From positions 162,227 through 226,226 of the forward strand of contig NZ_BDAV01000001.1 in assembly GCF_001612635.1 (NCBI RefSeq): a stretch of DNA of 64,000 bases, in the 5' to 3' direction. Positions within the stretch are counted from its first letter, which is position 1; each line of letters begins with the position of its first letter. Positions 57,743 to 64,000 of the stretch are shown here, in pieces. The notes beneath the pieces were generated by a model that made no database searches, was not told where the DNA came from, and saw only the letters and a program-made list of their open reading frames with translations. Source of the stretch: Nocardia africana NBRC 100379 (GTDB lineage: Bacteria; Actinomycetota; Actinomycetes; Mycobacteriales; Mycobacteriaceae). Both the position numbers and the translations under genes were made by a program.

Positions 57743-58313
57743 ACATTTCACCTGCCCTCGCCACTTGTGACTTGAGTTTCGCGAGCGCCCGATGCTGAGC
57801 CACTCGTATAGCTCCCGCCGTACTGCCCACGGCGACAGCAGTTTCTTCTGCTGACAAACCCATGACCAAACGCAGGATCAGGATCTCTCGATGCTTCTCC
57901 GGTAGCGTGGCCAGCAGACTGTTCATCTGCCGGCTCGTTTCGGATTCGAGAGCGCGCTGCTCCGGCCCCTGGTCGGTGGATATGACATCTGGTACTTCGG
58001 CCATCGCGTCCGCCTTGTTACGGGCGGCGTTGCGATGTGCGTCGGCGACCTTGTGCGAGGCGATTCCGTACACGAAAGCCATGAACGGCCGCCCCTGGTC
58101 CTGGTAACGCGGCAGGGCGGTCATCACAGCCAAGCAGACCTCCTGCGCCACGTCGTCCGCGGAGAGCTGCCCACGCTCCGCGGAACCGATCCGCGCGCGG
58201 CAATAACGAACTACCAGCGGGCGGATGATTTCCAGTACCTGGGCTAAAGCCGAACGGTCGCCCTGAGCTGCGGCAGCTACGGCGGCGTCCAACTCCTCGC
58301 CCGAGTGCGTCAT
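57735..58313 (-). CDS. sigD: ECF RNA polymerase sigma factor SigD
   Basis: This 192-residue ECF sigma factor has region 2 with SADDVAQEVCLAVMTALPRYQDQGRPF and FVYGIASHKVADAHR. Region 4 contains LPEKHREILILRLVMGLSAEETAVAVG and the recognition helix VRVAQHRAL-like segment. Near-identity to M. tuberculosis SigD in these motifs makes the call firm; SigD controls stationary-phase, lipid and ribosomal genes there. ATG 58313 (MTHSGEELDA) was used; GTG 58346 would add 11 residues, as in the mycobacterial annotation. rsdA overlaps its 3' end. A SigD-like promoter motif overlaps the start region. Confidence 0.93.
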   Translation of the reverse strand: MTHSGEELDAAVAAAAQGDRSALAQVLEIIRPLVVRYCRARIGSAERGQLSADDVAQEVCLAVMTALPRYQDQGRPFMAFVYGIASHKVADAHRNAARNKADAMAEVPDVISTDQGPEQRALESETSRQMNSLLATLPEKHREILILRLVMGLSAEETAVAVGSTAGAIRVAQHRALAKLKSQVARAGEMYG

Positions 58314-58337
58314 CGTCAGAGATATTCCTGGCGTTAC
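58312..58337 (-). promoter_or_regulatory. SigD-type promoter motif at sigD start
   Basis: On the minus strand, GTAACG (58337-58332) is followed after exactly 16 nt by CGAT (58315-58312). That is the -35/-10 consensus and spacing I recall for mycobacterial SigD promoters. The CGAT contains the A and T of the ATG used here as start, so a transcript from it would need a downstream start codon. Confidence 0.45.
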
Positions 58338-58440
58338 AAGTGGCACGGCCGGAATTCGACCGGTGCTTCCACCGGTCGGTGGAACGGAACCAACAATAGC
58401 GGCTCAGCTATGTGAGTCGGACAACATGGGGGATCACTGC

Positions 58441-59328
58441 TCACCCGATTTCCGGCCCGACCCGCAGCCGACCGCCCCGACCAGCCAGGATCCGCGCGTA
58501 CACACCGGCTTCGGCCGCCGCGCGGCGGGCCTCGGCCGGCTCGCACACCCCCGACCGCAACATCGCGGCGGCCCAGCGCAGCGGCAGCAATCCGTGTGCG
58601 GCGCAGAGGGAATCGACCAGCTCGGCAACGGCGCGGCTGCGATCGATGTCACCGTCGCCCGCCGCCGCGGCGGCCAGCAGCAGCCGCGACTTCACTTGAT
58701 GGCGAACCGATCCCAGGCGCTCGGCCGCGGCCACCGCCGCCTCGGCGTGCGTCCGCGCGGGTTCGGCGACCAGCCCCATACCGGGTGCGGCAAGCGCGGT
58801 TTCGGCGCTGACCCAGTGCCAGCGCACCAGCGTCCGCAGGTCCGCGGGCGCCCGATCCATGGCGCGGCGACAGCGCCGCAGCAACCGCGCGGACACCTGC
58901 GGCTGCCCGGTACCGAGCGCGTCCGCGGCCAATCCGGTGAGCGCGTCGCAGACCGCCGCGGCGCGCATCGGATCGACCGCACCCTCCACCGGCAGATCGG
59001 CGACCAGCGCCGCCGCCCGTCCGTCCAGGACCGCGGCGCGCGCGTGCCAGCCGAGCTGGCGCAGCAGCGAAGCCTCGGTCGAGGCCACGAGCGAGCCGAG
59101 TACCGGATCCCTGGTCAGCCGGGCGGCCCGGAGCAATTCGGTGCGTGCGGCCGCATACCACCCTCGGCCACCGAGAACGACCGCCCGCAACCAGGTCCCG
59201 GCGGGATCGGCGGCGACGGGGAGATCCGCGAGCGCGATGCCGGGGCGGGCGCCGAACGCCGCGTCGACCAGTACGGGGGCGGGCCCGGCGTCCAGCAACC
59301 CCTCGACGCGCGGGGACGAATCCAACAC
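58441..59328 (-). CDS. Conserved helical-repeat protein (Rv3415c-like)
   Basis: This 295-residue Ala/Leu/Arg-rich protein is made almost entirely of helical pairs (RAVVLGGRGWYAAARTELLRAARL, GSLVASTEASLLRQLGWHARAAVLDGRA and so on), a TPR-like arrangement. There is no signal peptide, TM or catalytic motif. Its position between sigD and whiB3 corresponds to mycobacterial Rv3415c. The function is unknown; a protein-protein adaptor is the natural guess for a TPR-like fold. The start is GTG 59328. It precedes sigD by 127 bp on the same strand. Confidence 0.75.
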   Translation of the reverse strand: MLDSSPRVEGLLDAGPAPVLVDAAFGARPGIALADLPVAADPAGTWLRAVVLGGRGWYAAARTELLRAARLTRDPVLGSLVASTEASLLRQLGWHARAAVLDGRAAALVADLPVEGAVDPMRAAAVCDALTGLAADALGTGQPQVSARLLRRCRRAMDRAPADLRTLVRWHWVSAETALAAPGMGLVAEPARTHAEAAVAAAERLGSVRHQVKSRLLLAAAAAGDGDIDRSRAVAELVDSLCAAHGLLPLRWAAAMLRSGVCEPAEARRAAAEAGVYARILAGRGGRLRVGPEIG

Positions 59329-59974
59329 CAGCGCACCTTATCCGGCGCCCGATCGCGGCCCGCACCGCCTACGGGCTATTTCTCAGCGAAAAATCGGGGC
59401 GGCGTGTTTCCATCAGGTAAATCTGCAACGAGCTAACCATCGGCGCACCGCAGTGAAATTCGCACGCTTTTCGGATTATTAACCTGCCCGCCCCGGCGCG
59501 GCCATCCGGACTTCTTCCGCGCGCGCGAGCCCAGTGTGCCACATCACATATCACACTCCCCAGCGTTGGCAAGCACAACAGGTCTTTTCTTCCGCTAAAC
59601 ACCGCGTGAACTGGGAGAATGCGAGAATCCACGGACGCGTCGCAATACTCGCGAAACAAGTCAACCGGTCAGTATCGCTTTCCCGGTCCGGAAAGTAAAC
59701 AGCGTGCAGGTTAAATCTGAGATCTGCCGGAATTGCGATCACTGTCGACGTATCTATTGACGTGATTTCACTGCGCGACCTAACGTACTTCATCGCCGTC
59801 GTCGGCGCCGCGCGAAATTGCGGCGACCGCGTACTGCGATCGCCGGAGATCGGCGATACGGTCCGAGCCCGATCTCGGCGAGGTCACTGTCGCCCCCGCC
59901 CAGGGTCCGGACAGACCGCTGCTGACAAGCACCGCTCGACAACGCCGACGAGCTCGCACCATGAGGAGTTCACC
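59329..59974. other. Long whiB3 upstream region
   Basis: These 646 bp have noticeably lower GC than the surroundings and no intact gene. It should hold the whiB3 promoter and a leader. At 59762 a short run reads ISLRDLTYFIAVV, resembling the first helix of LysR-type regulators, but it decays at once. No clear palindrome was found. Confidence 0.5.
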
Positions 59975-60268
59975 ATGCCCATGCCCACCCACCTCCCCGG
60001 TCCCAACGCCGACATCTGGGATTGGCAGATGCGCGGCTCGTGCCGCGGTGTGGACTCCTCCGTCTTCTTCCATCCCGACGGCGAGCGCGGACGCGCGCGC
60101 ACCCAGCGGGAGTTGCGCGCCAAGGAGATCTGCCGGACCTGCCCGGTGCTCATGCAGTGCCGCAGCCACGCCCTGAAGGTCAGTGAGCCGTACGGCATCT
60201 GGGGCGGCATGTCGGAGACCGAACGAGAGCTCCACGCCCGGCGCAATCGCCGCCGGATGGCCGTCTGA
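59975..60268 (+). CDS. whiB3: WhiB3 redox-sensing iron-sulfur transcription factor
   Basis: This is a 97-residue WhiB protein. The 4Fe-4S cluster ligands are C23, C53, C56 and C62 (GSCRG ... ICRTCPVLMQC), the turn is GIWGG (74-78), and the basic DNA-binding tail is ARRNRRRMAV. The N-terminal MPMPTHLPGPNADIWDW and SSVFFHPDGERGRAR segments closely match mycobacterial WhiB3, which tunes redox and lipid metabolism together with SigA. The start is ATG 59975 with GAGGAG upstream. Its location beside the Rv3415c-like gene supports orthology. Confidence 0.93.
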   Translation: MPMPTHLPGPNADIWDWQMRGSCRGVDSSVFFHPDGERGRARTQRELRAKEICRTCPVLMQCRSHALKVSEPYGIWGGMSETERELHARRNRRRMAV

Positions 60269-60611
60269 CCGGCGCTCGCGAAATTCGGTCGCACCGGACC
60301 GATCCGAACCAGCTGGGGCGCCGAATACCTAGCAAACACCCGGCCACTGAACGTGGCCGGCGACACCGGTACAGGCGCAGGTTCTCGGCCACCGCCGATT
60401 CGCCTGCCGCATGTTGACCAACAGCCGCACCCAAGCCTCAGCGTTTCGTGAAAGTCATCGGCGTGTCACGGCGTGTCTCCACACACTCGTCGGCGTGTCG
60501 TTTTTGGCGCGAAATCCGCTGGGCCACAGGTGCGTTGCCCGACGCACCCCACCTGGAAGGAGGTCATAGCGGCGCGCTACGGTAGTGGCCGATGACACAG
60601 AATGGAGCGTT
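60269..60611. other. Intergenic region whiB3 / sigK
   Basis: These 343 bp contain the hairpin at 60340-60360 and the sigK promoter region. A TACGGT at about 60578-60583 could serve as -10. No other gene was seen. Confidence 0.5.
60340..60360 (+). terminator. Hairpin downstream of whiB3
   Basis: CCGGCCAC (60340-60347) pairs perfectly with GTGGCCGG (60353-60360) over a 5-nt loop, 71 bp after the whiB3 stop. It has no U-tract. Confidence 0.55.
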
Positions 60612-61265
60612 GTGACAACGCGGCCGCCGGCCGCAGAGGACGACTCGTTCCAAGGATCCATCGGGGACGGTCGGGTGGCCACACCGAGTGTGGACTCTGC
60701 GATCACGGCACGCGCAAGCGAAAGTATCGAGCTGGCGGCACTTCTGGAGCGCTGCGGCCGGTCCGATCGGCAAGCATTCGCCGAGCTTTACGACCGCACG
60801 AGCGCCCGGGTATTCGGCCTGGTGCTGCGTGTCCTCCACGATTCCGGTTACGCGGAGGAGACGACCCAGGAGGTCTACCTCCAGATCTGGCGCACCGCAA
60901 CCAATTTCGACCCTTCCAAGGGTTCGGCGGTGACCTGGCTGATGACGCTCGCGCATCGGCGCGCCGTCGACCGCGTCCGCGCCGAACAGGCGCACGCCCA
61001 GCGTGAGGTCACCTACGGCGCCGCGACCCTCGGCCACGAATTCGACGAGGTCACCGAGGAAGTCGGCCGCCGGCTCGAACAACAGGCCGTACGCGAGAGC
61101 CTTGCCACCCTCACCGAAACCCAGCGCGAGGCGATCTCCCTGGCGTATTTCGGCGGCCGGACGTATGCCGAGGTGGCTGCCTACCTCGGCGTAGGGTTAC
61201 CGACCGTCAAGTCCCGGATACGGGACGGATTGACACGACTGAAAAAGAGTTTGGGAGTGACGTGA
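60612..61265 (+). CDS. sigK: ECF RNA polymerase sigma factor SigK
   Basis: This roughly 217-residue ECF sigma factor has region 2 with AFAELYDRTSARVFGLVLRVL, YAEETTQEVYLQIWR and TWLMTLAHRRAVDRVR. Region 4 has LTETQREAISLAYFGGRTYAEVAAYL and the recognition helix VGLPTVKSRIRDGL. These match mycobacterial SigK closely; there SigK drives the antigens MPB70/MPB83 and is held by RskA. GTG 60612 was chosen because GGAG precedes it; GTG 60585 would add nine residues. The N-terminal 40 residues are extra compared with M. tuberculosis. The anti-sigma gene starts 1 bp after its stop. Confidence 0.88.
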   Translation: MTTRPPAAEDDSFQGSIGDGRVATPSVDSAITARASESIELAALLERCGRSDRQAFAELYDRTSARVFGLVLRVLHDSGYAEETTQEVYLQIWRTATNFDPSKGSAVTWLMTLAHRRAVDRVRAEQAHAQREVTYGAATLGHEFDEVTEEVGRRLEQQAVRESLATLTETQREAISLAYFGGRTYAEVAAYLGVGLPTVKSRIRDGLTRLKKSLGVT

Positions 61266-61266
61266 G

Positions 61267-61572
61267 ATGAACGAGAGCCAGATCGATCTCGCGCATACGG
61301 TCGCGCTCGGATCGATCGGCGACGAGGACCAGCGCGCGGTGCAGGAGCTGTTCGACTCCGGCGACTCGGTACTGCGCGCGGACTTCGACACGGAAGTGCA
61401 ACTGACCAGAGAAGCTCTTACCCTGTTCGCCTCGGCGTCGGCCGTCCAGCCACCCGCCACCCTCCGCACCCGGCTCCTAGCCGCGATCGCCGACGATCAC
61501 GCCCCCGCCGCACGACATATTCGGCCCCTCGATCGCCGCAACGGTGAGGAGCCCGGCCCCGCCTTCAACTGA
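61267..61572 (+). CDS. rskA: Truncated anti-sigma-K factor (RskA N-terminal domain only)
   Basis: This 101-residue protein aligns with the cytosolic sigma-binding domain of RskA. It has DLAHTVALGSIGDEDQRAVQEL, then FDTEVQLTREALTLFASASAVQPPATLRTRLLAAI. A normal RskA (about 230 residues) continues with a TM helix and an external domain; here the frame stops at about residue 100 with a polar tail. No TM-coding segment follows in any frame before the next gene. It could still bind SigK in the cytosol but could not be regulated by membrane proteolysis. Truncation, or a genuinely soluble short form, are both possible. ATG 61267 follows GGAG. Confidence 0.75.
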   Translation: MNESQIDLAHTVALGSIGDEDQRAVQELFDSGDSVLRADFDTEVQLTREALTLFASASAVQPPATLRTRLLAAIADDHAPAARHIRPLDRRNGEEPGPAFN

Positions 61573-61683
61573 GCCCGGGGAATCGCGGGAACGACAAGGA
61601 CACCGCCCCTTCCAGGGCGATGGCCCAGGGGCCCTTACAGCCCTCCATGAATGACGCTCCGGCAAGTTTTGATCGGGTGAACA

Positions 61684-62379
61684 TCACGTTCTCGACGGCT
61701 TTCGTTGGTTCGCCGTAGTCGGAAAACGACAGTAGTGGGCGATCAGGGGGAGGAAGACCTGGTCCACTACTTCGGTGATGGCTGCTCGAGAAGGGGGGCG
61801 GTGGGTGAGAAGCATGTCGCCGACCACCAGGGTGACAGGCAGCACGGCGACACGTGCGGGCACGGATGCTCGATCGAGTTCGCCGCGTTGTGCGGCGCGG
61901 TCGATCACGGTTGCCATTGCGGACCGGCCCGCCTGCTGGGTGCGGTCCTGGAGGTAGTGGGCGAGATCGCTGTCGCGCGTGCGTTCGTCGGCGAGGGCGT
62001 CGAATACGGGTGCGAGTTCCGTCATTCGCAGGGTGAGGCGGTGCAGCACTGCGAGGACGTCGGTGCGCAGTGCCCCAGTGTCGGGTGCGGGTGGCGGCAG
62101 CGGCGGTGTCCGGTGGCGCAGAGCCGCCAGGACCAGGTCGCGGCGGCAGGGCCATCGGCGGTAGAGGACGGTTCTGCTGGTGTCGGCGCGGGCCGCCACG
62201 GCCTCGAAGGTCAGTTGGTGATAGCCGACGGCAAGGAGTTCTTCCCATGCTGCCTGGAGCAGGGCGGCTTCCAGGGCGGCGCCCCTGCGGCGCTGTACCG
62301 ACCGGACACCGGTGTCATCGACGGAGGAGTTGCGCTCGGATTCAGCAGGGCGCGCGCCGCCGGCTTCGTTTTTGGGCAC
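61684..62379 (-). CDS. TetR-family regulator
   Basis: This roughly 231-residue TetR protein has an HTH at about 54-76 (LTFEAVAARADTSRTVLYRRW), reached after a 30-residue polar leader, and a C-terminal TetR_C-type domain (SRAAITEVVDQVFLPLIAHY). GTG 62379 was chosen: TAAGAT (62387-62392 on the minus strand) ends 7 nt before it, fitting a leaderless start. ATG 62412 would place coding sequence over the divergent promoter. It is divergent from the TIM-barrel gene and probably represses it. The pair looks like an accessory unit inserted after sigK-rskA. Confidence 0.82.
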   Translation of the reverse strand: MPKNEAGGARPAESERNSSVDDTGVRSVQRRRGAALEAALLQAAWEELLAVGYHQLTFEAVAARADTSRTVLYRRWPCRRDLVLAALRHRTPPLPPPAPDTGALRTDVLAVLHRLTLRMTELAPVFDALADERTRDSDLAHYLQDRTQQAGRSAMATVIDRAAQRGELDRASVPARVAVLPVTLVVGDMLLTHRPPSRAAITEVVDQVFLPLIAHYCRFPTTANQRKPSRT

Positions 62380-62433
62380 AGCGTGTATCTTATTCGCACA
62401 TTTAAGGTACATATCGAACCCTATGGAGCCCTC

Positions 62434-63435
62434 ATGCGCGGCAAGGGTGTGCAGTACGACACCGGAACGTTCCCCGACGGCAACAGCACCCGCTACGCCT
62501 TCGACCCCCGCATCGTGGAGCGCGAGATGCGCATCATCGCCGACGACCTACACTGCACTGCCGTACGTGTCACCGGTGGCGACCCCGAACGCCTCAGCGT
62601 CGCGGCCGAGTACGCGGTCGCGGCCGGACTGGATGTCTGGTACTCGCCGTTCCCCTGCGAGATGACCGAAGCGGAGATGCTGCCCTACTTCGCCGACTGC
62701 GCCGACCGGGCCGAGGTGCTTCGCCGTGCCGGAGCCACAGTCGTCCTGGCAACGGGATGCGAGCTGAGCCTGTTCGCCAGCGGCTACCTCCCCGGGCAGA
62801 CCTTCTCCGACCGCATGCAGGCCATGCGGGCCGCGCCCGAAGCGAGGGCAGCCGCACTCGCGGAGATCCCCGACCGCGTCAACGGCTTCCTCGCCGAGGT
62901 CGTCGAGGCCGTCCGCCCCAGGTTCGCCGGCCCGATCAGCTACGCGTCGATCCCAATCGAGCAGATCGACTGGCGTCCGTTCGACATCGTCGGCGTCGAC
63001 GCCTACCGCAACAGCCACAACGCTCTCACCTACCGCCGGCAACTCGGGCAGTACTTCTCCTACGGCAAGCCGGTGGTCGTCACCGAAGTCGGCTGCTGCA
63101 CCTTCCGGGGCGCGGCCGACCTCGGCGCCGGCGGCTGGACCGTCATCGAGCCGGATGGCCGCGTCAGACCAGGGACAGTCCGTGACGAGAGTGAACAGGT
63201 CCGCTACATGAACGACCTGCTCCCCGTCTTCGCGCAGGAGGGCATCGACACCGTCTTCTGGTTCAGCTTTGCAGGCTTCGAACTGCCGCACCGGCCGGAT
63301 CCCCGCAGCGATCTGGACCTCGGCTCCTACGGCATCGTCAAGATGCTCGACGATGGCGCTCCGGCCCACACCTACCCTGGAATGCCCTGGGAGCCGAAGG
63401 AAGCCTTCCACGCCCTCGCCGAGCACTACAGGTGA
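62434..63435 (+). CDS. TIM-barrel glycoside-hydrolase-like protein, of the type annotated 'abortive infection protein'
   Basis: This 333-residue protein opens MRGKGVQYDTGT and carries DDLHCTAVRVTGGDPERL, LATGCELSLF (E110), GVDAYRN and KPVVVTEVGCCTFRGA (E218), ending TYPGMPWEPKEAFHALAEHY. Many Streptomyces genomes carry close relatives, often named abortive infection protein. The sequence itself reads as a glycosidase-type TIM barrel, with E110 and E218 at the ends of strands as candidate catalytic acids. A phage-defence role is not established. GGAG lies 5 nt before ATG 62434. It is divergent from a TetR gene. Confidence 0.7.
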   Translation: MRGKGVQYDTGTFPDGNSTRYAFDPRIVEREMRIIADDLHCTAVRVTGGDPERLSVAAEYAVAAGLDVWYSPFPCEMTEAEMLPYFADCADRAEVLRRAGATVVLATGCELSLFASGYLPGQTFSDRMQAMRAAPEARAAALAEIPDRVNGFLAEVVEAVRPRFAGPISYASIPIEQIDWRPFDIVGVDAYRNSHNALTYRRQLGQYFSYGKPVVVTEVGCCTFRGAADLGAGGWTVIEPDGRVRPGTVRDESEQVRYMNDLLPVFAQEGIDTVFWFSFAGFELPHRPDPRSDLDLGSYGIVKMLDDGAPAHTYPGMPWEPKEAFHALAEHYR

Positions 63436-63608
63436 GAACAGCCCGTCGAGTGGTTGGTCCTCGGACTGCTGTCCGCCCCGCCACGGGGACCATCGCCGAA
63501 TGGATTGGTAGGGAACACCGTCGAAAGTACTTAAGCGCGACAGATTCCCGGTCGCCCGGAACTCCATAACTTTGTGGTCGGAACATCACCACCACGAAGG
63601 AGAATCCC

Positions 63609-63977
63609 GTGAGCGACATCAACGACCTGGTCGAACGCTACCTCGCCGTCTGGAACGAAACCGATCCCACCGCCCGCGCCGCGCAGATCGCCGACCTGCT
63701 CACCGACGACGCCGAATACACCGATCCACTGGCCTCGGTGCGCGGCCACGCCGGACTCGACGCGGCCGTCGCCGCGGTCCAGCAGCAGTTCCCCGGACTG
63801 GAATTCACCCTCGGCGGCCCGATCGACAGCCACCACGGCATCGCCCGCTTCACCTGGCACCTGGGCCGGCCGGGCGAGGAACCGCTGGTGATCGGCTTCG
63901 ACGTGGCCGCCCTCGGAGACGACGGCCGCATCCGCCAGATCCTCGGCTTCCTCGACAAGGTACCCACCGGCGCCTGA
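63609..63977 (+). CDS. SnoaL/NTF2-like family protein
   Basis: This 122-residue cone-shaped NTF2-like protein has an N-terminal helix (INDLVERYLAVWNETDPTAR), DLLTDDAEYTDPLASVRGHAGLDAAV, and a curved sheet ending GRIRQILGFLDKV. The D-AEY-DP pattern is typical of SnoaL-like polyketide cyclase/isomerase relatives, but many members are non-enzymatic binders. The start is GTG 63609 with GGAG 7 nt upstream. It is separated by 173 bp from the TIM-barrel gene and is probably an independent unit. Confidence 0.82.
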   Translation: MSDINDLVERYLAVWNETDPTARAAQIADLLTDDAEYTDPLASVRGHAGLDAAVAAVQQQFPGLEFTLGGPIDSHHGIARFTWHLGRPGEEPLVIGFDVAALGDDGRIRQILGFLDKVPTGA

Positions 63978-64000
63978 CCCCTCCCGACACAGGTCGGTCC

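Noticed and set aside
61600..61660. Short GGGC/GCCC repeats after the truncated anti-sigma gene, considered as a terminator or insertion scar.
   Set aside because: Stems are only 4-5 bp and no target duplication or transposase remnant could be shown.

Overview
The window is high-GC, gene-dense chromosomal DNA from a mycolic-acid actinomycete (order Mycobacteriales), most consistent with Nocardia or a close relative. The evidence is an MspA-type porin, ESX/type VII secretion substrates with YbaB-like partners, an ImuA'-ImuB-DnaE2 SOS mutasome, a SAM-IV riboswitch and frequent GTG starts. Gene order also matches the M. tuberculosis chromosome as I remember it: yhjD-trpS, icd next to metX, and guaB3-guaB2-DUF5319-rsdA-sigD-Rv3415c-whiB3. 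No rRNA, tRNA, CRISPR array or intact insertion sequence was seen. Family assignments come from reading the translated sequence; no database was searched.

Layout. 1-1.7 kb: edge of a type VII polymorphic-toxin operon (toxin N-terminus, WXG100-like partner, YbaB-like protein), with a divergent YbaB-like gene. 1.7-8.4 kb: yhjD, trpS, an MpaB-type oxygenase divergent from its TetR regulator across two tandem operators, a barnase/barstar pair, xthA and a hydrolase. 8.5-14.1 kb: a five-gene beta-oxidation operon with its own TetR repressor and matching operator halves. 14.1-21.7 kb: a potassium channel, then a tightly coupled operon of a YbaB-like protein, two large ESX-type proteins and a prenyltransferase-barrel-like enzyme. 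That operon converges on a cytokinin-dehydrogenase-like flavoenzyme. 21.9-27.8 kb: an MFS exporter, icd, a SAM-IV riboswitch, a probable metY remnant, metX, DUF3017, trmL and DUF167.

27.9-41.9 kb: dnaE2 and imuA'-imuB lie about 9 kb apart, and each is preceded by the same 16-bp SOS box. Between them are two transporters, an XRE regulator, an SDR under a perfect 22-bp palindrome, a sucrase/ferredoxin-like protein and a hydrolase. A Ser/Thr kinase follows. 41.9-49.9 kb: two NarL-type two-component systems, a porin and a PspC/toastrack membrane protein. 49.9-60.3 kb: guanine-nucleotide synthesis (guaA, guaB3, guaB2) and the sigD-rsdA / whiB3 regulatory block. 60.6-64.0 kb: sigK with an anti-sigma gene that ends before its membrane segment, then a TetR/TIM-barrel pair of accessory character and an NTF2-like protein.

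The least explained parts are the ESX-plus-prenyltransferase-like operon (14.9-21.7 kb), the metY remnant kept between the SAM-IV riboswitch and metX, and the truncated SigK anti-sigma factor.
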